Positions 1 through 8,739 of a DNA stretch of 55,078 nt are shown here, one piece after another (position 1 is the first letter of the stretch; every line of letters begins with the position of its first letter). The notes under the pieces are model-generated. The model was not told the origin of the DNA. It made no database searches and saw only the letters and a program-made list of their open reading frames with translations. The translations under genes were made by a program, and so were the position numbers. This DNA comes from Paludibacteraceae bacterium (lineage in GTDB: Bacteria; Bacteroidota; Bacteroidia; Bacteroidales; Paludibacteraceae), in NCBI GenBank assembly GCA_017542915.1, contig JAFXWI010000009.1, positions 1-55,078 on the forward strand. The letters run 5' to 3'.

Positions 1-1
1 A

Positions 2-580
2 TTCGGCAGTAAATTCTTGGAGAAACACACGATCAACAATCGTATGTCCTTGACCTCCCTGCAGCTTCATTCTCCGATCATCAGCGTCAACGATAATCAT
101 AAGGAGGTACTCTGCTCAATGTACCAGACCATCGTAGCGGCGCTCAATGCCGAACCCACGATGTTAGACAGCGAGAAGATGGTACATATCTTCAATCTGC
201 TGCAAACGAGTTACAGCAAATATGCACACGAGCAGGACGAGTACCTCGTCAAGCCCTTAGACCGAAAGACGGAGATCTATCAGGATTATTGCCAATTAGT
301 GCTGAAACATTATCACGAGTGGCATCACGTGAGCCAATACGCTGACGCTATGCGCCTGACGCTGCCGCACCTCTGCTCCACCATCAAATCGGTAGGAGAA
401 AGAACGGCAGGTGACATCATCATCGAAGCCATCATCACAGACGCCAAGAGTCAACTCAAAATCACTAATCTGCAGATTAAAGAGATTGCATTGAACCTTG
501 GTTTTGACAACGTGGCTTTCTTCAACCGATTCTTTAAAAGCCACGTAGGCGTGACGCCTAAAGCCTACCGTTTGGCTTAA
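2..580 (+). CDS. AraC-family transcriptional regulator, C-terminal part (5' end outside window)
   Basis: The reading frame is open from the window edge, so the visible 192 codons are the C-terminal part of a longer protein. The last ~100 residues form an AraC/XylS double helix-turn-helix. The first HTH is around VSQYADAMRLTLPHLCSTIK. The second is the conserved IKEIALNLGF...AFFNRFFKSHVGVTPKAYR segment that ends the protein. AraC proteins bind DNA through this region, and the missing N-terminus would hold the sensor or dimerisation domain. A TTG at base 17 is open but is not needed as a start. The gene ends 4 nt from the stop of the convergent dipeptidase gene. The inducer and targets cannot be told from this fragment. 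Confidence 0.85.
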   Translation, partial: FGSKFLEKHTINNRMSLTSLQLHSPIISVNDNHKEVLCSMYQTIVAALNAEPTMLDSEKMVHIFNLLQTSYSKYAHEQDEYLVKPLDRKTEIYQDYCQLVLKHYHEWHHVSQYADAMRLTLPHLCSTIKSVGERTAGDIIIEAIITDAKSQLKITNLQIKEIALNLGFDNVAFFNRFFKSHVGVTPKAYRLA

Positions 581-584
581 GGCA

Positions 585-2288
585 TCACTCGTGGGTTATT
601 TCGGGAGCAACCATACGAAGGAAGGGTTCGGGCAACGGTAAACGGTTCGGACCTGTGGACTGACCGTACCGGTTGCGCTTGAAATCGCCGTTCTCTTCCT
701 TACGCTCCTGACCGTCGATGAACTTGGTGACGAGATAGATATAGAGTCGTTGCCAATCCTCCACAAGCGATGTAGCCTGCGAACAGGAGTAGTTGGTCAG
801 GAATGCTTTGGCATCTTCTTCGCTCAGTTGAGCTACTCTCTCATCCAATCCCGGAATCTGGGTATTGAACTTATCGTCCCATACTTGCTGTTTCTCGCGG
901 ATATGCGGATACATCCGGCTGTACTTGGTGTATGCCCAGTTAGCTACGAGGTTGAACGTCCACCATGCACTCGTGTGAGAAAAAGTATAACTGTCTCCGT
1001 TCCCCTCCTTAAAGCACTCCGGTACACGCGTAAGACAACTGTACATCGGCGTATAGCACGAACAAGCAGCATCATCCACACCGAACCAGAAGATACCATA
1101 GGGGTTATAACTTCTCATCTGCGAGACAAAAGACCAAGCCGTCTGCTGCGTAGCCGTCGGACGCTCGTACCAGTACTGCAATGTATCCGTGCCGTTCACC
1201 GCACACTTGAAGCCCAGACCTCCGTAGCGCAGTTTGCTATTCCACGGACCGGCATCCGTACCCTGCGTAATATCCAGCGGCGTGCCTTTATACTCGTCAC
1301 GCATACATTCTTTGACATCCTGCACAGACACTTTCTTGTTAGGAATGATCCAGAGCGGCATATGCTCGCCGGCATCCTTACCGTTCGTCTCGCGGAAAGT
1401 CTTACCAGTAGCGTAGTCCAAGTACTGATCCATCTCGTCGGAGAAATGACGGAAGAAAGACCATACGCGTGCTTCGCAGACATACAGACCGCTGAAATCG
1501 AAGGGGTTATAAGCCGCTTGGAACGAGAACTCCTCGTCTTTGCCGCTGAAATATCCTTTCTCACGAGCAAAAGCGATGAGGTCTTTGTCCCACATCCAAT
1601 CTCCCTTGCATACACAGTTCAGTTTCTTCTCGATGAGCTTCTGCTGCTTTGCCTGCTTGGCGCTCATCTTCACTTTCATATTCACCGGCAGGGTCGTGAT
1701 ACGCGCCTGATTAGCATGCGCTGAAATCGCATTGTCCGGAATACGAACGGCTACCCAGTTTGCCCCTTTTTTGCCCGGACCTTTACCAATGAGATCCATG
1801 ATCCAAATCTCATTCGGATCACCGATAGAGAAAGACTCTCCCTCGGAGGCATAGCCGTACTCATTGACGAGCGTAATCATCCAATCAATCGCTTCGCGGG
1901 CAGTCTTAGAGCGCTCCAAAGCGATGTAGATAAGACTTCCGTAGTCCACGCCCACGGTGTCCCAGAGGGCTTCACGTCCGCCCCAAGTGGTCTCACCGAT
2001 GGTGACCTGATGCTCATTCATATTACCCACCACGGAATAGGTGTGCGCTACTTGAGGAATCGTTCCCTGCGAACGACCGGTATCCCAGTCTTTGACCTCT
2101 CGCACCGCTCCCTCGGGATAATCCGCAGCGGGAGAGAAATGCAGAAATCCGAACATGCCGTAGGAATCGGCAGCATAAGAGATGATGGTGCTACCATCTG
2201 CGGACGCCTCTTTACCGACTAAGAAATTCGTACACGCGAGTACTGTCAACGGCAGTACCAATGCAATCATCACTAAAAACTTTCTCAT
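585..2288 (-). CDS. C69-family dipeptidase (PepD-like), exported
   Basis: This is a 567-residue protein that starts with a hydrophobic export signal (MRKFLVMIALVLPLTVLA). Cys19 follows directly in the context CTNFLVGKEASADGS, the signature of peptidase family C69, in which the exposed N-terminal Cys is the nucleophile. The length fits secreted members of roughly 500-570 residues. The family (established) hydrolyses dipeptides or short peptides; the substrate here is unknown. LAC before Cys19 also resembles a relaxed lipobox, so lipidation cannot be excluded. Its start codon overlaps the stop of the upstream glycogen synthase gene by 4 nt, so it is the last gene of the minus-strand operon that begins at 6283. 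Confidence 0.88.
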   Translation of the reverse strand: MRKFLVMIALVLPLTVLACTNFLVGKEASADGSTIISYAADSYGMFGFLHFSPAADYPEGAVREVKDWDTGRSQGTIPQVAHTYSVVGNMNEHQVTIGETTWGGREALWDTVGVDYGSLIYIALERSKTAREAIDWMITLVNEYGYASEGESFSIGDPNEIWIMDLIGKGPGKKGANWVAVRIPDNAISAHANQARITTLPVNMKVKMSAKQAKQQKLIEKKLNCVCKGDWMWDKDLIAFAREKGYFSGKDEEFSFQAAYNPFDFSGLYVCEARVWSFFRHFSDEMDQYLDYATGKTFRETNGKDAGEHMPLWIIPNKKVSVQDVKECMRDEYKGTPLDITQGTDAGPWNSKLRYGGLGFKCAVNGTDTLQYWYERPTATQQTAWSFVSQMRSYNPYGIFWFGVDDAACSCYTPMYSCLTRVPECFKEGNGDSYTFSHTSAWWTFNLVANWAYTKYSRMYPHIREKQQVWDDKFNTQIPGLDERVAQLSEEDAKAFLTNYSCSQATSLVEDWQRLYIYLVTKFIDGQERKEENGDFKRNRYGQSTGPNRLPLPEPFLRMVAPEITHE

Positions 2289-3862
2289 AACAATGTAGGG
2301 TTTTGAAGTTCAGACATACGTGCATCACGTTTCTTGAGAGCAATCTCATATGCCTGACGGTAGTATTTGTAAAAATGTTTCCATTCCGCTTTCTTGGCTA
2401 CAGCAGCAGCTTCTTTGCGTGCACGCTCTACCTCTTCGGGTGCAAGGTGCGCAAAACGGAGCACATCTTCCGCTATCTTCTCTGCCACTTGGTCGTAGTT
2501 GGAGTCATTACGCTCAATCACATCGACGCCAAAACGCTCATTCTGCTGAGCCGCCCAAGCTCCGAATCCTGCCAGCGAGGTAGTGATCGTCGGCACATGG
2601 AAGGCACAGGACTCTAGCGGCGTATAACCCCAAGGCTCATAGTAAGAGGGGAAAACAGTAATATCCAAACCTATCAGCAGGTCGTAATAGGTCTTACCGA
2701 AAAGAGGATCATGACCGTCCAGATAATAGGGTGCAAAGACCGCAGACACCTTGCCTTTACGGGTCGGAGTTCTATCTAAATAAGGCACCATCACAAAGAT
2801 TACTATCTCCCGTTCGGGCTGACGGCTCTGATGGATCTTCTGCGCTAACTTATCCATCGCCGACGCAAAGACATCTATACCTTTGTTTTTCATCTCCAGA
2901 CGACCGGAAATACCGATGAAGAGTGCATCTTCCGAAATCTTATCGTTCAATAAGCCCTCTGCTACTCTACGCAGCGTTTCACGAGCCTCAGCACGTTTCT
3001 TATCGAAGGCTTTGCCTTTGGGCACAAAAGTAGGTTCAAAGCCGTTCAGCGTCTCCACATCTACCGGCTTATCAAGCAGCTGAGCACACTCACGGGCAGT
3101 AATCGGGCTGACCGTCGTGAAGCAGTCCGCATGATGCGCAGCCTGTTTCTCCACCGAGTGTTTGGAAACCATATTCAGCTCATACGCCATCTGGTCTCCG
3201 TTATATGCCTCGAAATAGTCGTAGAGCGGTTTGCCGTTTCCTGCGATGGAACGACCGATACCCGTTGCGTGCGTCGTAAAGAGCGTAGCTATCTCGGGGC
3301 AATGATCCTGCAAATAGAAGATCGAGAACGCCGTCTGCCACTCGTTAGCGTGCGCACAGAAATTGAGTTTCTTGCCTTTACCCTTTGCCTTCGAGCGATG
3401 TTTCTCTACCAAGAAGCGATAGAGACTCTCCATCACCATTCCTGCTGCACAGCCGAACAGACAGGACTCGTCATAGTCGCCGTACGCCGCATGGCTCTGC
3501 ACTTGGAACTTATTCCAAGCCCATCCGTATATCTCGTCCTTCTGCGACCAGAGCGCATCGAACTTAAGCAGGATAGCGATCGGTTCACCCGGCACCATCC
3601 ATCGTCCTACACGAACAGGGATATTGGTCACCTGAATCTTCTGATTAGCCACCAGCCAATCTTTGAGAAGCGTCTTGTCTTCTTTAAAGTATATATCACT
3701 GTGGTCACCGAAATCAGGACCGAAAAAGAACACTTGATCCGGGTGCTCCGCCTGCATAGAGGCTGCACGTGTACTGAGAACGGCATAGATTCCGCCTACA
3801 CGGTTGCACACTTCCCACGATGTTTCGAAAATGTAATCTGGTTGCATATTATTTTGGGTCAT
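2285..3862 (-). CDS. Glycogen/starch synthase, GT3-like
   Basis: A cytosolic glycosyltransferase of about 525 residues. The N-terminus has FETSWEVCNRVGGIYAVLST, the nucleotide-sugar-binding GGIY motif typical of GT3 (eukaryote-like) glycogen synthases rather than the KTGGL form of bacterial GlgA (GT5). Near the C-terminus, PSYYEPWGYTPLESCAF carries the paired Glu motif of retaining GT-B enzymes. It should extend alpha-1,4-glucan from a sugar nucleotide. ATG at 3862 is chosen. A TTG six bases upstream (3868) and an ATG at 3847 just past the previous gene's stop are alternatives. It overlaps both the PKD-lipoprotein gene and the dipeptidase gene by a few bases, which indicates translational coupling. 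GT3-type synthases are known in Bacteroides relatives. Confidence 0.85.
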   Translation of the reverse strand: MTQNNMQPDYIFETSWEVCNRVGGIYAVLSTRAASMQAEHPDQVFFFGPDFGDHSDIYFKEDKTLLKDWLVANQKIQVTNIPVRVGRWMVPGEPIAILLKFDALWSQKDEIYGWAWNKFQVQSHAAYGDYDESCLFGCAAGMVMESLYRFLVEKHRSKAKGKGKKLNFCAHANEWQTAFSIFYLQDHCPEIATLFTTHATGIGRSIAGNGKPLYDYFEAYNGDQMAYELNMVSKHSVEKQAAHHADCFTTVSPITARECAQLLDKPVDVETLNGFEPTFVPKGKAFDKKRAEARETLRRVAEGLLNDKISEDALFIGISGRLEMKNKGIDVFASAMDKLAQKIHQSRQPEREIVIFVMVPYLDRTPTRKGKVSAVFAPYYLDGHDPLFGKTYYDLLIGLDITVFPSYYEPWGYTPLESCAFHVPTITTSLAGFGAWAAQQNERFGVDVIERNDSNYDQVAEKIAEDVLRFAHLAPEEVERARKEAAAVAKKAEWKHFYKYYRQAYEIALKKRDARMSELQNPTLL

Positions 3863-4874
3863 AATCAACGGCGAGTTTGGAAACGCCGGTGAGGTTATTT
3901 AACTGCTGAGGAGTTGTAATAAACTTGTTATTATCCGATCCGATGAAAGGCATATACCATACACCGGTCGGGGTAGCCCAATAAATACGGTTATCCTTGG
4001 TGTCCAGCGTCATCGCCAAACATTCAGCATCATCGATCTGCACGCGGTACGAACCATCAGGATTAGAGATCCAAAGACCGTCCGCACGGTAATACAACTT
4101 ACGGCTGGCAATATGGAAACCCTTAATACCGGGGTAATCCTCCGCCAATTCCGACAGACGCACCAAATAGCCGTTATACTCCTGTAGGGTATCCTGCTCC
4201 CTATTCAAGAGCATCGCATCCGTGGTGGGTTTATACATCTCTGCCCGATCACCGAAAATACGCTGACGATAGTCCTGCTCTGCGGTACGGATGAGCAAGG
4301 AGTGAGCGGCTTGATTCGACACGATATAGGTATTCTTGATCTCAGTAGTAACTCCGTTCATCGTCACCTTCAGCCATATAGGTGCTTCGTCCATCTCCTG
4401 CGTAAAATAGAGATGCAAAGTGCTGTTTTTCATCGTTGTATCCTTCACTACCGCATAGTTTGTATTGAGCGGCAAGGTCCATTGATAATCCACGTCGTAG
4501 TTATAGGGATTATACACCTGTGCCGTAAACGTATAGTCCTTGTACACCACCAGATCCGAGTCCGAGCACGTAAAAGTCGGCACAGTATCATGAATCGTAA
4601 TACTCTTGGACACCATCCATTTCTTTTTCTTATCTACCTTGAGCGTGATGGTATACGTACCGGGATTACGATAGGTGTGGGTCGGCGATTTGAGCGCCAC
4701 GGACGCACCGTCACCAAACGTCCACTCCCATTCTTCACCGGAAGAGGAGTGGTTGGAGAAATACACCGTCTGACCTGCACGAGGCTGGGCAGGGGAGTAG
4801 GTAAAATCCACGTGGTTCTTCTTACACGCAATCAGCGCGCAGCAAATGGTCAATAATATGTATATTTTTCTCAT
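3849..4874 (-). CDS. PKD-domain lipoprotein
   Basis: An exported protein of about 341 residues. It has a short lipoprotein signal, MRKIYILLTICCALIAC, with Cys17 as the probable lipidated residue followed by KKN. Residues ~25-95 form a PKD domain with the typical EWTFGDGA...SPTHTYRNPGTYTITLKV pattern. The C-terminal ~200 residues are beta-rich and hold propeller-like blades (GLWISNPDG, NRIYWATPTGVWYMP). PKD domains mediate protein or carbohydrate contacts on cell-surface proteins; no enzymatic motif is visible. The start region overlaps the end of miaA by about 53 bp in another frame, which is unusually long. ATG 4874 is preferred over ATG 4880 because the lipoprotein signal starts there. Confidence 0.8.
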   Translation of the reverse strand: MRKIYILLTICCALIACKKNHVDFTYSPAQPRAGQTVYFSNHSSSGEEWEWTFGDGASVALKSPTHTYRNPGTYTITLKVDKKKKWMVSKSITIHDTVPTFTCSDSDLVVYKDYTFTAQVYNPYNYDVDYQWTLPLNTNYAVVKDTTMKNSTLHLYFTQEMDEAPIWLKVTMNGVTTEIKNTYIVSNQAAHSLLIRTAEQDYRQRIFGDRAEMYKPTTDAMLLNREQDTLQEYNGYLVRLSELAEDYPGIKGFHIASRKLYYRADGLWISNPDGSYRVQIDDAECLAMTLDTKDNRIYWATPTGVWYMPFIGSDNNKFITTPQQLNNLTGVSKLAVDYDPK

Positions 4875-5748
4875 AATCATCGTTGGCTTTCAGCCAGTGA
4901 ATATCTTCGTCACGCCTGAACCAAGTCATCTGACGCTTGGCATAATGACGTGTGTTTTGCTGTATCAGTTCAATCGCCCTGTTCAGATCGTATACTCCAT
5001 CGAAACAGGCGAATAACTCTCGGTACCCGACCGTCTGCAGGCTATTCAGGTGCCTCTTGGGATAAACCGACCTCGCTTCCTCTACCAACCCGTCCTCTAT
5101 CATCTGCAACACGCGGCGGTTAATACGGTCGTACAACTCTTCGCGGGGACGCTCCAAAGCTACCTTGACAATCCGAAAAGGACGTTGTACCCGAGTGTTA
5201 GTGCGAAGCGAGGAATAGGGTTTGCCTGTTGTCAGGCTCAGCTCCACGCAATGCGCCAAACGGGCAGGGTTCTGCTGATCCACTTCTTCCCAGTAGTTCG
5301 GATCAAGGCGCTGCACTTCCGTCTGAAGCCAAGTCAGACCGTGCTTCTCATACGACTCCTGTACGCTGCGACGGATAGCCGCCGGTACCGCAGGCAACTC
5401 ATCGAGTCCGTAGCAGACTGCGTCAGCATAGAGCATCGACCCGCCGGTCATAACGACGACCTCATGCGTCCGGAATAAATCCTCCAATACCCGCAAAGCG
5501 TCTCGCTCGTACTGACCGGCATTGTAGTCCTCCTCCAACGCCCGAGTAGCGATGAAATAGTGCTTCACGCGCGCTTGTTCTGCCTCCGTAGGAGCAGCCG
5601 TGCCGATAGGAATGGACTTAAACACCTGACGACTGTCACAATTGAGTATAGGACACCCGTAGTGCTCCGCTACCCGCAGCGACAGTTCGGTCTTGCCTAC
5701 ACCCGTAGGACCGAGGATCAGAACAAGTGTCTTAGAACATTGTTCCAT
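4822..5748 (-). CDS. miaA: tRNA dimethylallyltransferase
   Basis: MiaA transfers a dimethylallyl group to N6 of A37 in tRNAs that read UNN codons. MiaB, also in this window (9536-10888), then methylthiolates that base. The 308-residue protein has the P-loop GPTGVGKTEL near residue 13, NCDSRQVF with the conserved Asp-Ser-Arg-Gln, VMTGGSMLY, and the C-terminal RHYAKRQMTWFRRD motif. The longest frame begins at 5823 with an atypical N-terminus. ATG 5748 puts the P-loop at the normal place and gives a 17-nt overlap with the upstream gene. About 20 residues follow the usual end of the family (DIHWL) and overlap the PKD gene's signal-peptide codons. Confidence 0.95.
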   Translation of the reverse strand: MEQCSKTLVLILGPTGVGKTELSLRVAEHYGCPILNCDSRQVFKSIPIGTAAPTEAEQARVKHYFIATRALEEDYNAGQYERDALRVLEDLFRTHEVVVMTGGSMLYADAVCYGLDELPAVPAAIRRSVQESYEKHGLTWLQTEVQRLDPNYWEEVDQQNPARLAHCVELSLTTGKPYSSLRTNTRVQRPFRIVKVALERPREELYDRINRRVLQMIEDGLVEEARSVYPKRHLNSLQTVGYRELFACFDGVYDLNRAIELIQQNTRHYAKRQMTWFRRDEDIHWLKANDDYEKNIHIIDHLLRADCV

Positions 5749-6283
5749 CGTCAAAACTGAGGTCTTGGAAGCCTTCTGCGTCGATATCACCCAGATCGTA
5801 CTCGTCCTTAAACTCGTCGTCAAACATGAAATCGTCGTTTCCGCCCTTACCTCCTACAGCCGCTAACGGATCTTCGGACTTGAGCTGCTTAGGAGCTTTA
5901 CCCTTGGACTCCACGCACTCTACTCCGTTCATCGTACCGGCCTTGATCTCCTTGAGCGAACCGAAGAAATAACGCTCAAACATCGGATCAAACACATAGA
6001 TCAGACGCTGACCCTGCTCCTCAATGAGATCACTCAGGCGAGTATCACTCATCACCATATTGTCATACTCAAAGTTCTTATCCATCTCTACGAGCGTCAC
6101 TTCCTGACCCTTCTCCCAATCCTCATTACAGAGGAAGAAAGAAGTCATTTGATCGTCCGGATAACCGACGGATTTGAGAATCGCCTCATGCAACTCAAGA
6201 AACGTGGCATCAGAGTCCGCTTCAAATACACGGCGGAAAGCAGGATCGCCTTCCTCACACGAAAAAGTAAATCTAAATATCAT
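5732..6283 (-). CDS. pRiA4b ORF-3-like (IS1096 TnpR-type) protein
   Basis: A 183-residue protein. Residues 1-110 match the fold of plasmid pRiA4b ORF-3-like proteins (FRFTFSCEEGDPAFRRVFEA, TFLELHEAILKSVGY, LIYVFDPMFERYFFGSL). This family is common in Bacteroidales chromosomes and has no firmly known function; the transposon-related name is historical. The last ~60 residues are Asp/Glu/Gly-rich (DDFMFDDEFKDEYDLGDIDAEGF) and probably disordered. It is the first gene of the five-gene minus-strand operon, 52 nt downstream of a good promoter at 6335-6366, and overlaps miaA by 17 nt. Confidence 0.75.
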   Translation of the reverse strand: MIFRFTFSCEEGDPAFRRVFEADSDATFLELHEAILKSVGYPDDQMTSFFLCNEDWEKGQEVTLVEMDKNFEYDNMVMSDTRLSDLIEEQGQRLIYVFDPMFERYFFGSLKEIKAGTMNGVECVESKGKAPKQLKSEDPLAAVGGKGGNDDFMFDDEFKDEYDLGDIDAEGFQDLSFDDGTMF

Positions 6284-6334
6284 ATTACAACGTATTTATC
6301 CTAGACCATTAACCTTATTTTAATAAATCGGCTA

Positions 6335-6366
6335 CAAAGGTACAACTTTTTTCTGAAATATACAAA
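6335..6366 (-). promoter_or_regulatory. Promoter of the pRiA4b-miaA-PKD-glycogen synthase-dipeptidase operon
   Basis: On the minus strand TTTG (6366-6363) is followed by exactly 20 bp and TACCTTTG (6342-6335), the Bacteroidetes -33/-7 arrangement. It points to the gene starting at 6283 and lies back to back with the psuK promoter. Confidence 0.75.
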
Positions 6367-6381
6367 TAAAATGCATAAAAA

Positions 6382-6413
6382 TTTGCATATGTACGAATTT
6401 TGTTGTACCTTTG
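6382..6413 (+). promoter_or_regulatory. Promoter of psuK-psuG
   Basis: TTTG (6382-6385), 20 bp, TACCTTTG (6406-6413). The ATG of psuK lies 24 nt past the -7 box. The two divergent promoters are separated by only 15 bp between their -33 boxes, so their activities could interfere. Confidence 0.8.
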
Positions 6414-6437
6414 CAGCATCAATAGGTAAATACTATC

Positions 6438-7334
6438 ATGGATACACTTATTTCTATCATCGGAGGGGCTAACATGGACATGTCCGCAACGCTCAACGGC
6501 GCATTCATTGCTGCGGACTCCAACCCCGGGCACATCGAAGTCGGTTATGGGGGCGTAGCGCGTAATATCGCCCATAACTTGGCGCTACTCGGTGCACGAA
6601 CACAGTTACTGACCATTTTCGGTGGTGATCTCTTCGGAGGATTGATGCACGACTACTGCAAGCAACAGGGTATAGACGTACATCTGTCCGAACGCGAGTC
6701 TTCGCAACGAAGCGGTATTTATCTCTGCCTGCATAATCAGGCAGGAGAGATGATTACTGCAGTCGCGGATACAGAAGCAATCCGCCTGATCACACCCGAA
6801 TGGCTTGCCAAACGAATCGGAGAAATCAATATGTCCGAGTTCATCGTAGCGGACACCAACGTCACCGAGGATTCTATCCGTTGGCTGATGGAAAACGTGA
6901 CTGCTCCGCTGTTCATCGACGGAGTAAGTAGTACCAAAGCCCATCGTGTGGTCAATGCACTCCGTAAATGCAAACTGCCTTATCTCCATACGCTCAAACT
7001 CAATCTCAAAGAAGCTTTAGCAGTCACCGAGACTGCCACCTACAGCGAAGCGGCTCAACAACTGCTCGATCTCGGTGTAGCACATGTGTATATCACACTT
7101 GGAGCGGAGGGTGTGTATTGCCGCAACGCAGCGGAAGAATGGCTTTTTCCTATTCTGCCGGGCGAGATAGTCAACACTACCGGCGCAGGAGACGCTTTCC
7201 TCGCAGGAGTCGTTTTCGCTTATGCCAAAGGCATCAGTTTCCCGCAAACGGCGCAATACGGTCTGATGGCAGCTCGTACCTCGCTCATGAGCCCCAAAGC
7301 CGTGAACCCCGATATCGCGAACATACTGCTATAA
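6438..7334 (+). CDS. psuK: PfkB-family kinase, probable pseudouridine kinase
   Basis: A 298-residue ribokinase-like enzyme. It has the N-terminal GGANMDMSAT and GGVARNIAHNLALLGA substrate-binding motifs, and the C-terminal NTTGAGDAFLAGV motif with the catalytic Asp at about residue 252. The family phosphorylates sugars and nucleosides. The assignment to pseudouridine rests on the immediately following psuG, whose substrate is pseudouridine 5'-phosphate. Together they would degrade pseudouridine released from RNA to uracil and ribose 5-phosphate. The gene has its own promoter and is separated from psuG by a 31-bp A/T-rich gap filled with a heptamer array. Confidence 0.85.
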   Translation: MDTLISIIGGANMDMSATLNGAFIAADSNPGHIEVGYGGVARNIAHNLALLGARTQLLTIFGGDLFGGLMHDYCKQQGIDVHLSERESSQRSGIYLCLHNQAGEMITAVADTEAIRLITPEWLAKRIGEINMSEFIVADTNVTEDSIRWLMENVTAPLFIDGVSSTKAHRVVNALRKCKLPYLHTLKLNLKEALAVTETATYSEAAQQLLDLGVAHVYITLGAEGVYCRNAAEEWLFPILPGEIVNTTGAGDAFLAGVVFAYAKGISFPQTAQYGLMAARTSLMSPKAVNPDIANILL

Positions 7335-7336
7335 GT

Positions 7337-7364
7337 GATTGAAATTAAAAATTAAAAATTAGAT
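7337..7364 (+). repeat. 7-bp array between psuK and psuG
   Basis: Four consecutive heptamers (GATTGAA, ATTAAAA twice, ATTAGAT) fill the whole gap and end one base before the psuG start. Confidence 0.7.
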
Positions 7365-7365
7365 C

Positions 7366-8292
7366 ATGCATAATATGAAAAATCCATATTTGAGCTTATC
7401 GCCGGAAGTAGCGAAAGCATTGGAAGAGGGCAAGCCTGTCGTTGCCCTTGAGTCAACCATCATCAGTCACGGCATGCCTTATCCGCAGAACGTGGAGACG
7501 GCGTTGCGCGTGGAGCAGACGATCCGGGATAACGGAGCCGTTCCTGCAACTATCGCTATCATCGGCGGCAAAATGAAAGCCGGTTGTACCAAAGAGGAGA
7601 TTGAATATTTGGGTAAGAAAGGTCAGGCTGTCATCAAAGCGTCCCGCCGTGACCTGCCTGTACTCTTGGCGCGCGGTGAAGACGGCGCTACCACCGTAAC
7701 CACCACGATGATCATTGCTTCTTTAGCAGGCATCAAAGTGTTTGCTACCGGCGGCATCGGAGGCGTACACCGCGGAGCTCAGCAGACTTTCGACATCTCT
7801 GCCGACTTGGAGGAACTCGCACAAACCCAAGTCATGGTCATCTGCGCCGGAGCTAAGTCCATCTTAGATCTGGGTTTGACGCTTGAATATCTGGAAACGA
7901 AAGGCGTACCCGTCATCGGTTATGGAACAGACGAATTGCCGGCTTTCTACACCCGTCACAGCGGTTTTGGTGTGGACTACCGCATCGACACACCGGAAGA
8001 ATTAGCGGCCGCTTTCCAAGCAAAGATAGCCTGCGGACTGAAGGGCGGAATGCTGGTCACCAACCCTATTCCGGAGGAGTACTCCATGGACGCGGATGTC
8101 ATCAATGCCGCTATCGAAAAAGCACTCTCAGAAGCCGACAAAAAAGGCGTGCATGGTAAACAATGCACACCTTTCTTATTAGCCAAAGTGAAAGATCTCA
8201 CCGGCGGAGACAGCCTTGCAGCCAATATCCAGCTCGTGCTCAATAACGCACGCCTTGCTGCCTTGACCGCATCCGCTCTCGTGAAAGCTTAG
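7366..8292 (+). CDS. psuG: Pseudouridine-5'-phosphate glycosidase
   Basis: A 308-residue protein with the PsuG/IndA signature throughout: [17 protein letters not shown] near the start, [14 protein letters not shown] [42 protein letters not shown] and [10 protein letters not shown]. In the characterised E. coli enzyme a Lys in the CAGxKSILD segment forms the Schiff base; here it is about Lys164. The reaction cleaves the C-C glycosidic bond of pseudouridine 5'-phosphate reversibly to uracil and ribose 5-phosphate. ATG 7366 and ATG 7375 are both possible starts. Its TAG stop overlaps the stop of the convergent HIT gene. Confidence 0.95.
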   Translation: MHNMKNPYLSLSPEVAKALEEGKPVVALESTIISHGMPYPQNVETALRVEQTIRDNGAVPATIAIIGGKMKAGCTKEEIEYLGKKGQAVIKASRRDLPVLLARGEDGATTVTTTMIIASLAGIKVFATGGIGGVHRGAQQTFDISADLEELAQTQVMVICAGAKSILDLGLTLEYLETKGVPVIGYGTDELPAFYTRHSGFGVDYRIDTPEELAAAFQAKIACGLKGGMLVTNPIPEEYSMDADVINAAIEKALSEADKKGVHGKQCTPFLLAKVKDLTGGDSLAANIQLVLNNARLAALTASALVKA

Positions 8293-8696
8293 TTTTTCTC
8301 AATTGCCTCGGCGATAGAGTTGGCAATGATTGCCATCTCTTCTGCCGGGAGTGAGAGTTTGGGATTGGTAAAGAGCATATCTTTCTCCGAGTTCATCGGA
8401 ACGAGATGGATATGCACATGATTGACCTCCATGCCCAATACTGCTACGCCTACACGTTTGCATCCTGTAGCCGCTTTGAGACCCTTCGCCACGCGTTTGG
8501 CAAAACGCATCAGACTCTCGTACTGTTCGTCCGTCAGGTCAAAGAGATAATCGCTCTCCGGTTCCGGTAATTTCGGGATAACCAAAGTATGTCCCTTCAC
8601 CAACGGATTGATATCCAAGAACGCATAATTCTTCTCATCCTCTGCTACTTTGTAGCTCGGGATCTCGCCTTTGATGATTTTCGTAAAGATAGTCAT
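8289..8696 (-). CDS. HIT-family nucleotide hydrolase/transferase (HinT-like)
   Basis: A 135-residue cytosolic protein starting [20 protein letters not shown]. It has the histidine triad HVHIHLVP near residue 105 and the usual GHTLVIPK segment. HIT proteins of this branch hydrolyse nucleoside phosphoramidates; the physiological substrate is unknown. It lies 43 nt downstream of greA on the same strand, in a gap filled by heptamer repeats. It converges with psuG with a 4-nt stop-stop overlap (TAG and TAA share bases 8290-8291). Confidence 0.9.
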   Translation of the reverse strand: MTIFTKIIKGEIPSYKVAEDEKNYAFLDINPLVKGHTLVIPKLPEPESDYLFDLTDEQYESLMRFAKRVAKGLKAATGCKRVGVAVLGMEVNHVHIHLVPMNSEKDMLFTNPKLSLPAEEMAIIANSIAEAIEKN

Positions 8697-8699
8697 GCC

Positions 8700-8736
8700 A
8701 TTTACGATTTAGTCATTTACCAATTACGATTCATAG
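8700..8736 (-). repeat. 7-bp array between greA and the HIT gene
   Basis: Read on the minus strand the units are AATCGTA, ATTGGTA, AATGACT (plus one extra A), AATCGTA, ending just before the HIT start codon. The same unit family recurs before the KS gene and before mrp. Confidence 0.6.
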
Positions 8737-8739
8737 AGA

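Noticed and set aside
750..1724. 324-codon plus-strand ORF opposite the dipeptidase gene
   Set aside because: It is antisense to a convincing C69 peptidase, its sequence is Arg/Leu/His-rich without any domain, and it is explained by codon bias of the real gene.
5732..6283. Transposon resolvase (TnpR of IS1096)
   Set aside because: The family label is historical; there is no resolvase catalytic motif and no transposon end around it, and the gene is the first of a metabolic operon.
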